DNA of 64,000 nucleotides. Origin: an uncultured Allomuricauda sp. Lineage in GTDB: Bacteria; Bacteroidota; Bacteroidia; Flavobacteriales; Flavobacteriaceae. Of the stretch, positions 35,424 through 44,036 are shown piece after piece. Made by a program: the position numbers and the translations under genes. The stretch is taken from contig NZ_CANMPQ010000001.1 in assembly GCF_947499695.1 (NCBI RefSeq), positions 620,001 through 684,000 on the forward strand. The letters are read 5' to 3'. The notes beneath the pieces were generated by a model. That model worked only from the letters and a program-made list of their open reading frames with translations, searched no databases and was not told the origin of the DNA. The stretch's first letter is position 1; each line of letters begins with the position of its first letter.

Positions 35424-35469
35424 ACTGAATAAATCAATCTTAATACTGAAATATGTTACCTTATTTAAT

Positions 35470-35940
35470 TTACGGCCTCAAGGCATAAACATAACTTTGG
35501 ATTCCGGGTAAATCATCACCAATCTGATGTACCAATTGGCCATTTACAATATTAAAAGGAATCGGAGCATTGTCTCCACCAAAAGAGACCGAAGTGTCGT
35601 TTGAGGTCCAAATCCCTGTGGTGGAACTACTTCCTGCACAATCAGCAAAAAACAGCCCTCCAGTAATTTCTGTAATATTGATTATGGACTGTTCCAAAGT
35701 CCAAACAAAATCCCCATCAATCAACAGGGTTCCGGAAATGCAGTCAACTTCGTCCAGTAGGTTTGCCGAAGGGGTTCCATTTAAATCAATATCCTGGGCA
35801 CTGCTAATATTCACTTGGATCAAATCCCAAACACCAATAACATCAGTGTTTATAGTTGTTGTATTGCCACCATCATCGGAACTACAAGCACCAAGACCCA
35901 GTGACAGCGCTAAAAAAAGGAGAATTTTAAGTTTTTTCAT
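35470..35940 (-). CDS. Lipocalin-like small lipoprotein
   Basis: 156 aa from ATG 35940 (the earlier ATG at 35961 adds seven residues before the basic MKKLK). Lipobox GLGAC then SSDDGG. The body has DVIGVWDLIQVNIS, TLLIDGDFVWTLE and GIWTSNDTSVSFGG, the short beta-strand pattern of lipocalin-like lipoproteins of this phylum. Cysteines at DCISG and FADCAG may pair. Function unknown. Confidence 0.75.
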   Translation of the reverse strand: MKKLKILLFLALSLGLGACSSDDGGNTTTINTDVIGVWDLIQVNISSAQDIDLNGTPSANLLDEVDCISGTLLIDGDFVWTLEQSIINITEITGGLFFADCAGSSSTTGIWTSNDTSVSFGGDNAPIPFNIVNGQLVHQIGDDLPGIQSYVYALRP

Positions 35941-36140
35941 GTCACAATCTTTTTCAAACAATATTTATTGTAAAGTAAAACATTTTTTTGAAAGACAAGG
36001 AATATCAATTTTTTAAGGACATCGATATTCAAAATTATTAATGATACATTCTTGAATGTAATTCATCGATAAATCAACCATTCAGACACTAAAAACCTAT
36101 CGTTTTCGTTGACCATGCATAACCTCAAAACTTAAGTAGT

Positions 36141-36929
36141 ATGTACCGATTCACAAAAATCACCTCCTTTTTTACATTTTTAAGCTTTGTTTTAGTGCTC
36201 TTACATGGATGTAGCGAGGACGCCAAACCTTTAGGTGAGGGACAAGAACTGACCCAAACAGAATTGAAAACTATTTTGGAAACGGATGATGTTACCAGCG
36301 CCGTTGATAATGTTTTAGCTGAATTATATAGTAACAGTGCAACCGGAAAGATCACTCAAAAAACAAACGATTGTTATACTGTAGAATATTCTCAAAGTGG
36401 TTTTGTAGCCACCTTTAATAATTGCGAGCTCAATGGAACGGAAAATATTAATGGGAGTCTGACCGTAGCTTATCAAACGGAGGGGGAGTCCATTGCCTAT
36501 ACAGCGGTATACTCAGATTTTTATATCGGCACTATAAAAGTGAATGGAACCCGAACTTTTGTGTTGAGTGGCGATGCTGAACAAGGAACTATCGCATTTA
36601 CAGTAACTAGCGAGTTATCAGTGGAAATGGAAGATGAAAGTGTGGTTACCGAAAACGGTACAAAAACTTTTAGTTTCACCTTTGATAATTTACAAAATAG
36701 CATCTTTAGCATATCTGGAAACTGGACCATTACAGCAGATGGAAACACCTACAGTGTAGAAACGATTGATGATTTACAAGGTGGATTGGATTGCGAGTAT
36801 ATCACCAGCGGAAGCATGAGCATTGCGAAAAACGGTTTGGAAGTTACTGTTGACTTCGGAGACGGAGAATGTGATGCCGCTGCAACGGTGACATATCCTG
36901 ATGGAACTGTTGAAAATATAGAACTGTAA
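36141..36929 (+). CDS. Lipoprotein of unknown function, beta-rich
   Basis: 262 aa. Lipobox VLLHGC then SEDAKPLGEGQ. The chain is rich in Thr/Ser/Gly beta segments and carries matched Cys pairs (NDCYTVEY...FNNCELNG; LDCEYITSG...GDGECDAAATV). No family recognised. It stands alone and is followed by a terminator shared with the convergent regulator gene. Confidence 0.72.
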   Translation: MYRFTKITSFFTFLSFVLVLLHGCSEDAKPLGEGQELTQTELKTILETDDVTSAVDNVLAELYSNSATGKITQKTNDCYTVEYSQSGFVATFNNCELNGTENINGSLTVAYQTEGESIAYTAVYSDFYIGTIKVNGTRTFVLSGDAEQGTIAFTVTSELSVEMEDESVVTENGTKTFSFTFDNLQNSIFSISGNWTITADGNTYSVETIDDLQGGLDCEYITSGSMSIAKNGLEVTVDFGDGECDAAATVTYPDGTVENIEL

Positions 36930-36951
36930 GAGAAAATCTTCATACAAGACT

Positions 36952-36981
36952 AAAAGCACTGATTTGATAATCGGTGCTTTT
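36952..36981. terminator. Terminator between convergent genes
   Basis: AAAAGCACTGAT (36952-36963) pairs with ATCGGTGCTTTT (36970-36981), 12 bp with one G-U pair and a 6-nt loop, A and T runs on either side. Confidence 0.85.
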
Positions 36982-37021
36982 GTTTTATACAGAAGGGTCA
37001 TTCATAAACTTATATAATATC

Positions 37022-37753
37022 CTATATCGTTTGTTTGTGCCTGTACAGGTAAGGTCTTCTATGAGCAACACCAACTCGGGACTCTAAACGTTCAAAAACA
37101 TCATATTCAAACATTTTCTTTTGAAACCGACTTCTATCCAGTCTCTTTTGATAGATGGATTGGAACACTGCATGTAGCTCCGGCATAGTAAACTTTTGAG
37201 GCAATAGATGATAGGCTAGGGGATACGAGGCTAGATCGGCCCGGAAGGAGTCTAAAGCGGTAGTTACAATATTCTCATGGTCCAACAACAGTTTGGGAAG
37301 CTGTCGTGCATTATGCCATCGACAACTTTTGGCAAAAAAATTAGGATTAGGTTGCGTTATGGTCTTATTGACCAAGGTGTAATATGCTACTGAAATGAAA
37401 CGTTTCTGAATCCACAAGTCTTGTGCTATAGATGCTCCCAGATCCTCAAACAGCTGCTCAATCTCTTTGTGAAAAGAACGCTTTCTTTGCCCAAACGTAT
37501 GAAATTGCTTCAGGAATATATCTTTCACGCCAATTCGTTCAACTACGTTTCTGAGCGCTGCAGCATCTAAGTCTTCTTCTTTTCTAACATAACCTCCAGG
37601 AAGCATCCAGTTCCCATTTGAAGCCTCTAGGAGTAATACTTGTAACTCTTGGTTATCATACCCGAAAATGACGCTATCAACGGAAACGTTGGGAAGAAAA
37701 ATGTGTTCTCCGGACTTGATTAATTCAAGAATATCTTCGGTTTTCTTATTCAT
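37022..37753 (-). CDS. Nudix-fold transcriptional regulator (NrtR-like)
   Basis: 243 aa. Residues about 20-155 are a Nudix fold, but the Nudix box is degenerate: GGYVRKEEDLDAAALRNVVE keeps the first Gly and Glu yet has Asn and Arg where the metal-binding REUXEE glutamates should be, so catalysis is unlikely. Residues about 180-243 form the winged helix seen in NrtR proteins (KFTMPELHAVFQSIYQKRLDRSRFQKKMFE). In Bacteroidota such proteins control NAD or sugar genes, including arabinose use. Faces an alpha/beta hydrolase gene; the operator between them lies on its likely promoter. Confidence 0.88.
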   Translation of the reverse strand: MNKKTEDILELIKSGEHIFLPNVSVDSVIFGYDNQELQVLLLEASNGNWMLPGGYVRKEEDLDAAALRNVVERIGVKDIFLKQFHTFGQRKRSFHKEIEQLFEDLGASIAQDLWIQKRFISVAYYTLVNKTITQPNPNFFAKSCRWHNARQLPKLLLDHENIVTTALDSFRADLASYPLAYHLLPQKFTMPELHAVFQSIYQKRLDRSRFQKKMFEYDVFERLESRVGVAHRRPYLYRHKQTI

Positions 37754-37789
37754 AATAGTAATTAAAACCTAAAATAAATTAAACATCTG

Positions 37790-37820
37790 TTTGCAAAGTT
37801 ATATAAATATTTTTACTTTG
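37790..37820 (+). promoter_or_regulatory. Bacteroidota-type promoter for the 37863 gene
   Basis: TTTG (37790-37793), 20 bp, then TACTTTG (37814-37820), close to the TTTG / TAnnTTTG consensus of this phylum. Transcription would begin near 37825-37828. Confidence 0.55.
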
Positions 37821-37836
37821 TGTCAAATTGTCACAA
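37818..37836. promoter_or_regulatory. Imperfect palindrome overlapping the promoter
   Basis: TTGTGTCAAATTGTCACAA: eight of nine pairs match around a central base. It overlaps the -7 element and expected start site, the place where a repressor such as the Nudix-fold regulator would block transcription. Confidence 0.6.
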
Positions 37837-37862
37837 TGATATTTTATTAATTAGGACTGCAT

Positions 37863-38870
37863 ATGCCATTAAAAAAGAAAAATCAAATTAAATATCGCAT
37901 ACTGATTGGAATCCTAACTTTAACGGTAGGTGTTGTACTCTACGGCAATGGAGTTTCTTTTTATCCAGTGAATCCAAACCTTTTTGACATGAATAAAGAC
38001 TCCACAAACTCATATCAAATGACGCTTAAAGACGGTAGAATATTAAGCTATGCTCTTTACGGTGATACTAAAGGAGCTCCCGTTTTCTATTTCCATGGTG
38101 GACAAGAGAGTCGACTTTCCAGTGCCTTTATGGACAGTACGGCTTTGCATCTGGGTATTCAACTAATAGCACCGGAACGCCCAGGTGTGGGACTATCTAG
38201 CTTTCAAAAAGACAGGACCTTGTTGGATTATCCCGATGATATTGCTCAGCTGGCAGACCATCTTGAAATAGATTCATTTTCAGTTTTTGGACTGTCTGGA
38301 GGTGGTCCACATGTGTTAGCGTGCGCTCATAAACTAAGTCATCGATTAAGAAAAGTAGCCATTGTTTCTGGAACAGCACCACATAATTACAAAGGAAAAC
38401 TAAGGGGGATGTGGTTTCCTGTAAAACTCGCGCATTGGTTTGCCAATAGTAAAGAAGATAAAAATTTGAGAGGGTTTATTACCAACGACTCTAAGACTCT
38501 GTTGGAAAAACCACATCGCAGGCTAAGGCAACTTCAACGTTTTCTACCCAAACCAGACCGAAAATTATTGAAAGAGAAACCTAAGTATGGAATTGATTTT
38601 ATAAAAGGAAGTCAGGAAGCCTATAAACAAGGCATAGATGCCGTAGTACAAGAATGGCAACTATATGTTTGGGATTGGGGCTTTGCTCTGGACGAAATTC
38701 AAGTTCCTGTAACACTTTGGTATGGCGATAAAGACAAGATGACCCCAAAATACAGGGGTATTCATTTAAACAAGGTTCTTCCGAATTCCAAACTAAACTT
38801 GTTAAAGGATGAAGGTCATTTTTCCATGATACGAAATCATTTAGATACCATTCTTAAAGGCTTATTGTAG
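37863..38870 (+). CDS. Alpha/beta hydrolase with N-terminal membrane helix
   Basis: 335 aa. A membrane helix at about residues 13-28 anchors the protein. The fold is clear: oxyanion segment FYFHGGQES, nucleophile in GLSGGG (Ser145), acid near WYGDKDKM, His in DEGHFSM. The substrate class is open (esterase, lipase or haloperoxidase-like branch). Probably controlled by the divergent Nudix-fold regulator through the palindrome just upstream. Confidence 0.85.
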   Translation: MPLKKKNQIKYRILIGILTLTVGVVLYGNGVSFYPVNPNLFDMNKDSTNSYQMTLKDGRILSYALYGDTKGAPVFYFHGGQESRLSSAFMDSTALHLGIQLIAPERPGVGLSSFQKDRTLLDYPDDIAQLADHLEIDSFSVFGLSGGGPHVLACAHKLSHRLRKVAIVSGTAPHNYKGKLRGMWFPVKLAHWFANSKEDKNLRGFITNDSKTLLEKPHRRLRQLQRFLPKPDRKLLKEKPKYGIDFIKGSQEAYKQGIDAVVQEWQLYVWDWGFALDEIQVPVTLWYGDKDKMTPKYRGIHLNKVLPNSKLNLLKDEGHFSMIRNHLDTILKGLL

Positions 38871-38911
38871 TTCAGGGAGGGATGTTGAAATAATCTATTT
38901 TACATAATATA

Positions 38912-38941
38912 AATTATGATTCATTTTGTAATATCATAATT
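38912..38941. repeat. Stem-loop after the alpha/beta hydrolase gene
   Basis: Perfect 9-bp arms AATTATGAT and ATCATAATT around a 12-nt loop, 42 bp after the stop. It lacks G+C and a T run, so it may be an mRNA-end structure or an operator rather than a classical terminator. Confidence 0.35.
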
Positions 38942-39134
38942 CGTCATTATGCAAAATTGCTTTGATTGTCGTTTTTTACTGCAAAATCCTTACAGATGAT
39001 TTGTTTGCCTATGTAAACAATACAAAAAGTAAATAGTTCAACTATTTTTTATCTATTCCTTAAGTTTTAATTACACAATCTTTAACGGTAATTGATTCTT
39101 GTAAAGATATTTTTGTCTTCAATCAATCAAATAT

Positions 39135-39782
39135 ATGAGATGTAAATTACGGTTACTCTTACTTTGCCTATTCCAATTCACCTTCTTTAGCTACGGACAA
39201 AACAAATCAAAAAACCAAACGACAAACACCCAACTCTCTGAATCTTTTTTGGACAGGACTGAATGTAAAGTGGGGTTTGTGGGTACTGTGTTTTGGAGCA
39301 ATGGCCTGTCAGTTGGTGCAGAATATCTTTGGAAAGAAAGCGAAAAAACAAAAACCCGTAAGGATAAAGAACGAACCAATACCCATCAGTTCTTATTTAA
39401 TGGAAATTTGGGGTTTGTAACTAACTTTTCATCAAAAACGGATACTGGGGCCTACACTAATTTCGGACTTACTTGGCGCCGCACCAATAAAAAGGGAAAA
39501 CAGTTTAACATCGAGCTAAATCCTTTAGGATATTATCGTTCTTTCTTGCCTGAGACCTATGAGGTCAATGGCGATTCGGTCGATAAGATTTTCTTGCCAG
39601 GGCGCGGATATTATGCTCCCTCATTATCTGCTGGGATAGGCAAACAGCGCAAAGGTAAAGTGCGTTCTGGCAGCTATTTCAATATCAACTACACCATGAG
39701 AACACCATACAATTCCGGAGCCTTACCAACCTTTTCGTTGCAATATGGTTTCCGGTTCAATTTTAAAAATAAAAAACAATGA
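39135..39782 (+). CDS. Secreted barrel-like protein of unknown function
   Basis: 215 aa. Signal peptide (LLLCLFQFTFFSYGQ), a Lys/Asn/Thr-rich spacer, then beta segments with alternating hydrophobic residues (KVGFVGTVFWSNGLSVGAEYLW, TYFG-type turns, FSLQYGFRFNFK at the end). The final Phe-rich strand suits an outer-membrane barrel. No family recognised. Its stop overlaps the start of the next gene (ATGA), so the two are coupled. Confidence 0.7.
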   Translation: MRCKLRLLLLCLFQFTFFSYGQNKSKNQTTNTQLSESFLDRTECKVGFVGTVFWSNGLSVGAEYLWKESEKTKTRKDKERTNTHQFLFNGNLGFVTNFSSKTDTGAYTNFGLTWRRTNKKGKQFNIELNPLGYYRSFLPETYEVNGDSVDKIFLPGRGYYAPSLSAGIGKQRKGKVRSGSYFNINYTMRTPYNSGALPTFSLQYGFRFNFKNKKQ

Positions 39783-40822
39783 AGCAACCACTTGCCGATA
39801 CCATCAAAATAGGATTTTTGGCAATAGCCACATTGTTGGTCAATGCCTGTTCGAACGACCATACGCTAAGCAATCTTGATGCTACCGTTTTTGTACGCCA
39901 TAAAGGCGCCGATATGCCGGCCTACATCAAAGGAAATGCTAATGAAAAGATATTCCTTATTACCCTACATGGTGGTCCAGGTGGTTTAGGATTAGGCTTT
40001 AGAGGAAATGCATTTAATCAGATAGAAGATAACTATGGTGTGGTATATTTTGACCAACGTGGTTCTGGAATGTCACAAGGAAATTATTCCGAAGATGACG
40101 TTACGATTGATGTAATGGCCGAGGATGTACTTGCTTTGGTTAACGTTATAAAGCGTATTTATGGTAATGATTCCCGGTTCTTTTTATTGGGACATAGCTG
40201 GGGAGGCGCATTGGGTCCAGCAACCTTATTGAAAGACCAAAGTGAATTTTTGGGTTGGATCAATGTAGATGGTAGTCACAGCCCGAAAGATCTTTATTTT
40301 GAGTACATAAGAAACTTTGAGCGCGTAGCAGCCGCTCAAATTGAACTTGGGAATAGTGTTCCCTTTTGGGAGTCAGTTTATGATGAACTGGATAATGTAG
40401 ATGCGAATACGGTAACTCTCGATGACTTTAACCAGTTGAACACCCTTGCGTTTGATGCTGAAGAATATCTGAATGATGACGGAATAATTAACAATGCAGA
40501 AAATGGAAACGTTAAGGTTTCGGATTATAATGTACTCACTTTTATCTGGAACTTGTTAAAAATTCAATCCATCTTAGACGATGATCTAATAGGTGAATTG
40601 TCTTTCACAGAAAGGCTTGCGGAGATTACCCTACCCTCATTGATTCTTTGGGGAAGGTATGATATGGTCGTTCCAGAATTCTATGCCCAAGAAGCTTTTG
40701 ATAATTTAGGTTCCAGTGAAAAAAAACTTGTGTTTTTTGAAAAATCCGGACACTCACCCATGTTCACTGAACCAAACCTGTTTGCCGAGGAAGTGATACA
40801 ATTTATGAATCAAAATAAATAG
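39779..40822 (+). CDS. Alpha/beta hydrolase lipoprotein, proline iminopeptidase-like
   Basis: 347 aa. Lipobox LLVNAC (Cys24). HGGPGG (64-69) forms the oxyanion hole, the nucleophile is in GHSWGG (Ser140), the acid near WGRYDMV and the His in KSGHSPM. HGGPGG with FDQRGSG is the hallmark of prolyl aminopeptidase-type hydrolases, so an exported peptidase is the leading guess. Coupled by ATGA to a barrel-like protein, perhaps a surface or export partner. Confidence 0.82.
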   Translation: MKQPLADTIKIGFLAIATLLVNACSNDHTLSNLDATVFVRHKGADMPAYIKGNANEKIFLITLHGGPGGLGLGFRGNAFNQIEDNYGVVYFDQRGSGMSQGNYSEDDVTIDVMAEDVLALVNVIKRIYGNDSRFFLLGHSWGGALGPATLLKDQSEFLGWINVDGSHSPKDLYFEYIRNFERVAAAQIELGNSVPFWESVYDELDNVDANTVTLDDFNQLNTLAFDAEEYLNDDGIINNAENGNVKVSDYNVLTFIWNLLKIQSILDDDLIGELSFTERLAEITLPSLILWGRYDMVVPEFYAQEAFDNLGSSEKKLVFFEKSGHSPMFTEPNLFAEEVIQFMNQNK

Positions 40823-40933
40823 TGTGATACGTCAAGATTTCCAATAAAATGAAAGTCAGGTAACAAGCTGATATATGTCATTGTAGGTTATAGTTTTCAA
40901 GAATACTTTTAGGGGTCATAAAACTTGAAGATT

Positions 40934-41485
40934 ATGAAATCACTAACCTTCCTTTTTTCTTTTTTACTATTAGTAGCGACATACGGACAAAACGCCGAAG
41001 ACGAAGTAAACAAAACCGTTGTCGGGTTTGAATTGGATGCGGTGCCGTACATATTTGAGGGATACTATGCTTCTGCCTGGCTAGGCCACGATCATTTTAG
41101 ATATAGAGCGGTAATTACAAAAATAGAAACACCGGGGTTTATCTTGGAAGATGGTTTTACCAATAATGAAATGAAGGTCTATGCAGCCATTGTGGATTAC
41201 TTTTTCAAACCTGGCTTTGAAGGCTGGTGGATCGGACCTGGTTTGGAGTATTGGGACGCAAGCATACAAACCGACGCCAAATTGGAAACAGCCGAATACA
41301 ACAATACCATTTTCACGCTGGGCGGAGGGTATGTTTGGAAATTTTACAAGAACTTTTATCTAAATCCTTGGGCAGCTGCACATCTCCGTGTTGCAGGTGA
41401 TAAAGAAGTAATGGTAGACAACAGTATCTATGAAACCCCGCTCCTAATCCCTGAAATCTCACTTAAACTAGGCTGGCATTTTTAA
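40934..41485 (+). CDS. Outer-membrane barrel-like protein
   Basis: 183 aa from ATG 40934 (the TTG at 40925 is three codons upstream). Signal peptide (FLFSFLLLVATYGQ) and beta segments with aromatic girdle residues (GFELDAVPYIFEGYYASAWL, GWWIGPGLEYW, FTLGGGYVWKFYKNFYLNPWAAAHLRVAG), ending SLKLGWHF with a terminal Phe as barrel proteins require. No family is recognised; roughly eight strands. Confidence 0.75.
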   Translation: MKSLTFLFSFLLLVATYGQNAEDEVNKTVVGFELDAVPYIFEGYYASAWLGHDHFRYRAVITKIETPGFILEDGFTNNEMKVYAAIVDYFFKPGFEGWWIGPGLEYWDASIQTDAKLETAEYNNTIFTLGGGYVWKFYKNFYLNPWAAAHLRVAGDKEVMVDNSIYETPLLIPEISLKLGWHF

Positions 41486-41510
41486 TCTTCAATGTCTAAT
41501 AAAGAAAACC

Positions 41511-42266
41511 ATGAAAATAGTAGCGGTAACACCTGAAAATGCAATAAAAGAGACCTTCTTCTGTATCAAAGACCGAAAAAGGCAGGGATTTAAAGACAAG
41601 GTCCAGTGGTATGAAAAACGTTATGCTGAAGGTTTACGAATAAAGATACTCAAGAATGACGAGGGCAAAATGATTGGCTTTATTGAGTATGTTCCTGCAA
41701 AAAATGCCTGGCGCCCGGTAGATGCCGATAACTATATGTTCATTCATTGCACCTACATATACTCAAAAAAAGAACGAAGTATGGGGTTTGGTTCAATGCT
41801 CATTCAAGATGCGGAAAACGAAGCAAGAGCATTAGGGCTTGATGGTTTATGTGTCATAACCAGTAACGGTGGTTGGCTGGCCAATAAGACACTTTTTGAG
41901 AAAAACGGTTTTGAGCAAATTGAAGCGAAGGACCGATTTGAATTACTATCGAAAACATGGAACAAAAACAGCAAAAAACCAAAGTTTTACAACTGGACAA
42001 ACCAGCAAGAAAAGTATAAAGGATGGCATTTGTTATATGCAGACCAGTGTCCGTGGAGCGAAAAGTCGGTAACCGCCATACTTAACGTTGCCATGGACCA
42101 TGGAGTAGATCTAAAAGTGTCCAAGATAAAAACCGTAAAAGAGGCTAAGATGGCACCTTCCGGCTTTGGGGTTTTCAACCTATTGCATAATGGCAAATTA
42201 CTGGATGACCACTATTTAAGCGCTACACGATTCCGAACCATTTTGAAAAAGGAACTCAGCATTTAA
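41511..42266 (+). CDS. GNAT acetyltransferase with YoaP-like C-terminal domain
   Basis: 251 aa. GNAT fold: IGFIEYVP, SKKERSMGFGSMLIQDAENEARALG (acetyl-CoA loop) and TLFEKNGFEQIE. After about residue 155 comes a YoaP-type domain: KGWHLLYADQCPWSEKSVTAIL, with a thioredoxin-like CPW instead of CPxC, ending near SATRFRTILKKEL. The acceptor substrate is not known. Cytosolic, 25 bp after the barrel-like gene on the same strand. Confidence 0.85.
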   Translation: MKIVAVTPENAIKETFFCIKDRKRQGFKDKVQWYEKRYAEGLRIKILKNDEGKMIGFIEYVPAKNAWRPVDADNYMFIHCTYIYSKKERSMGFGSMLIQDAENEARALGLDGLCVITSNGGWLANKTLFEKNGFEQIEAKDRFELLSKTWNKNSKKPKFYNWTNQQEKYKGWHLLYADQCPWSEKSVTAILNVAMDHGVDLKVSKIKTVKEAKMAPSGFGVFNLLHNGKLLDDHYLSATRFRTILKKELSI

Positions 42267-42380
42267 GAATTTACCCTTTTTTACGTTCCGCTTTATTCCC
42301 ATGTACACCCCCTTTTAGATTTGGAGCATCAAAAAAAGGCCAGAGTAGTTCAGCAATTTAACAGTCGTTATATTGAAACA

Positions 42381-43892
42381 TTATTGTTCAGGAACAAGGC
42401 GTATCAATCTACCAGGGCCCTCGACTACAATGTACAGATACCCGTCGCTGCCCATTTCAGCGTCACGTACCCTGCCTATACCATCCACCAGCGTTTCATG
42501 GCCAATAACCTCGTTGCCATTCATCTTTAAACGATGGAGATATTCGAATTTGAGCGAGCTGACAAACAGGTCATTTCTCCAATTTCCATAAAAATTGCCA
42601 GACACAAAGGTCATTCCACAGGGAGCAATGGAAGGAGTCCAGTAGTACACGGGCTGTTCCATACCAGCCAATGCGGTAAAATCTGTAAATGTGGTGCCGT
42701 CATAATTGATACCGTATGAAATAGCCGGCCAACCATTATTGTTCCCGGCTTCCAACAGATTGATCTCATCACCTCCCTGAGGCCCATGTTCGCCTTCCCA
42801 AACTGCTCCGGTTTCGGGATGCAAGCTCATGCCTTGGGGATTACGTGTGCCGTAGGTAAAAATTGAATTGACTGCATCCGGGGTATTATAAAAAGGGTTA
42901 TCGGCAGGAATTTGACCATCGTCATGAATACGGTGAATTTTTCCAATAGCATTGTCCAATTCCTGGGGGTAAACCTCTCTGAATCCACGATCACCAACGG
43001 AAACATGTAGGTAGCCATCATTATCAAATTCAAGTCTTGAGCCATAATGGTGGGTACTACCAAGATATGGAAGTGCCGTAAATATGTTCTCCACTTGAAC
43101 CAAGTTGTTGCCCTCTAACCTTCCTCTTGCCACTGCGGTGGTCCGTTCGGATGCATTATTGGGGTTGGCCCGGGAATAGGATAGATACACAAATGAATTG
43201 TTTTCAAAATCTGGATGTACGATTACATCCAACAGTCCCCCTTGTCCTTGCGAAACCACAGCTGGAACACCGGTAATGACTGTCAATTGCTTGTCATTAT
43301 TAACCAAAAATAGCCCTCCTCCCCGCTCGGTCACTAAAATTTCACCAGTGGGCAATTGTGCTATCCCCCAAGGAATACCGGGAATCTCATCGGTTAAGGT
43401 TTCCAGTCTAAATGTAAGGTCATCGGATGAGATTAAGCCTGATAAATCAGGGTTCTCCTCCTCCAACATCGCCTTGGTTTTTCCATCGATTTCGGTAAGT
43501 ATAAAGGTGGTCAAATCTTCGATTGCTTGAGCACTTAAAGCAGACCCGTATGCTGGCATACCATTGCTCGCGTATCCATCGGTTATTGAGTTTATGACAT
43601 CGTCCTGAGCACTGCCGTAGGTCCACTCGCGTTCCACAAATGAGCCCAGGTCTTGTCCATGGCAACCTCCACAGTTGTTTCTATAATTGAGGGCAGCATC
43701 TCCTGAATCCACAATTTCATTGACTGGATCAATTACATCTTCGGGCGACACGGGTTCTAGCGAATTATTGCAGCTTAGCAGTACTGACAAAAACGAGAAC
43801 AACACCAATTTCGTGGATGTTTTTAACCATTGGTGCGCATACTTTAATTTGAAAATTATCTCAAAAAACGGATTTGGGGTGATTGGGGCCAT
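42381..43892 (-). CDS. Cytochrome c/PQQ-type sugar dehydrogenase lipoprotein
   Basis: 503 aa from ATG 43892 (a GTG at 43910 is the other option). The lipoprotein signal (FSFLSVLLSC) has an unusually long leading region. The first domain is a cytochrome c with CGGCH and a GMPAYG methionine ligand segment. The second is the six-bladed propeller of soluble PQQ glucose/aldose dehydrogenases: IPWGIAQLPTGEILVTERGG, GGLLDVIVHPDF, HHYGSRLEFDNDGYLHVSVGDRG, IHRIHDDGQIP, WEGEHGPQGGDEINL. The His in GLLDV-type and HHYGSRL segments suits PQQ. It should oxidise a sugar in the periplasm and pass electrons to its own haem. Confidence 0.88.
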   Translation of the reverse strand: MAPITPNPFFEIIFKLKYAHQWLKTSTKLVLFSFLSVLLSCNNSLEPVSPEDVIDPVNEIVDSGDAALNYRNNCGGCHGQDLGSFVEREWTYGSAQDDVINSITDGYASNGMPAYGSALSAQAIEDLTTFILTEIDGKTKAMLEEENPDLSGLISSDDLTFRLETLTDEIPGIPWGIAQLPTGEILVTERGGGLFLVNNDKQLTVITGVPAVVSQGQGGLLDVIVHPDFENNSFVYLSYSRANPNNASERTTAVARGRLEGNNLVQVENIFTALPYLGSTHHYGSRLEFDNDGYLHVSVGDRGFREVYPQELDNAIGKIHRIHDDGQIPADNPFYNTPDAVNSIFTYGTRNPQGMSLHPETGAVWEGEHGPQGGDEINLLEAGNNNGWPAISYGINYDGTTFTDFTALAGMEQPVYYWTPSIAPCGMTFVSGNFYGNWRNDLFVSSLKFEYLHRLKMNGNEVIGHETLVDGIGRVRDAEMGSDGYLYIVVEGPGRLIRLVPEQ

Positions 43893-43918
43893 AATTGTCC
43901 ATTTTAGCACTTAGTGTA

Positions 43919-43946
43919 TCAACGTTACATATATATGTAACGTTGA
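43919..43946. promoter_or_regulatory. Perfect 28-bp palindrome upstream of the sugar dehydrogenase
   Basis: Half-site TCAACGTTACATAT followed by its exact complement; the centre is 41 bp from the chosen ATG. It may be an operator for the dehydrogenase or a stem-loop at the end of the esterase operon, whose last stop is 91 bp away. The lack of a T run argues against a simple terminator. Confidence 0.7.
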
Positions 43947-44036
43947 CAATTAAAATAAAGTATTGGGTTGGGAAGTCAAAATGATACTGGTTATCAGTAG
44001 ATTACTGCCATGTACCTATGGGACTTCATCCGAGTT

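Noticed and set aside
42321-42719. Frames opposite the end of the sugar dehydrogenase
   Set aside because: They overlap a clear PQQ-type propeller on the other strand; Ser/Pro-rich shadow sequence.
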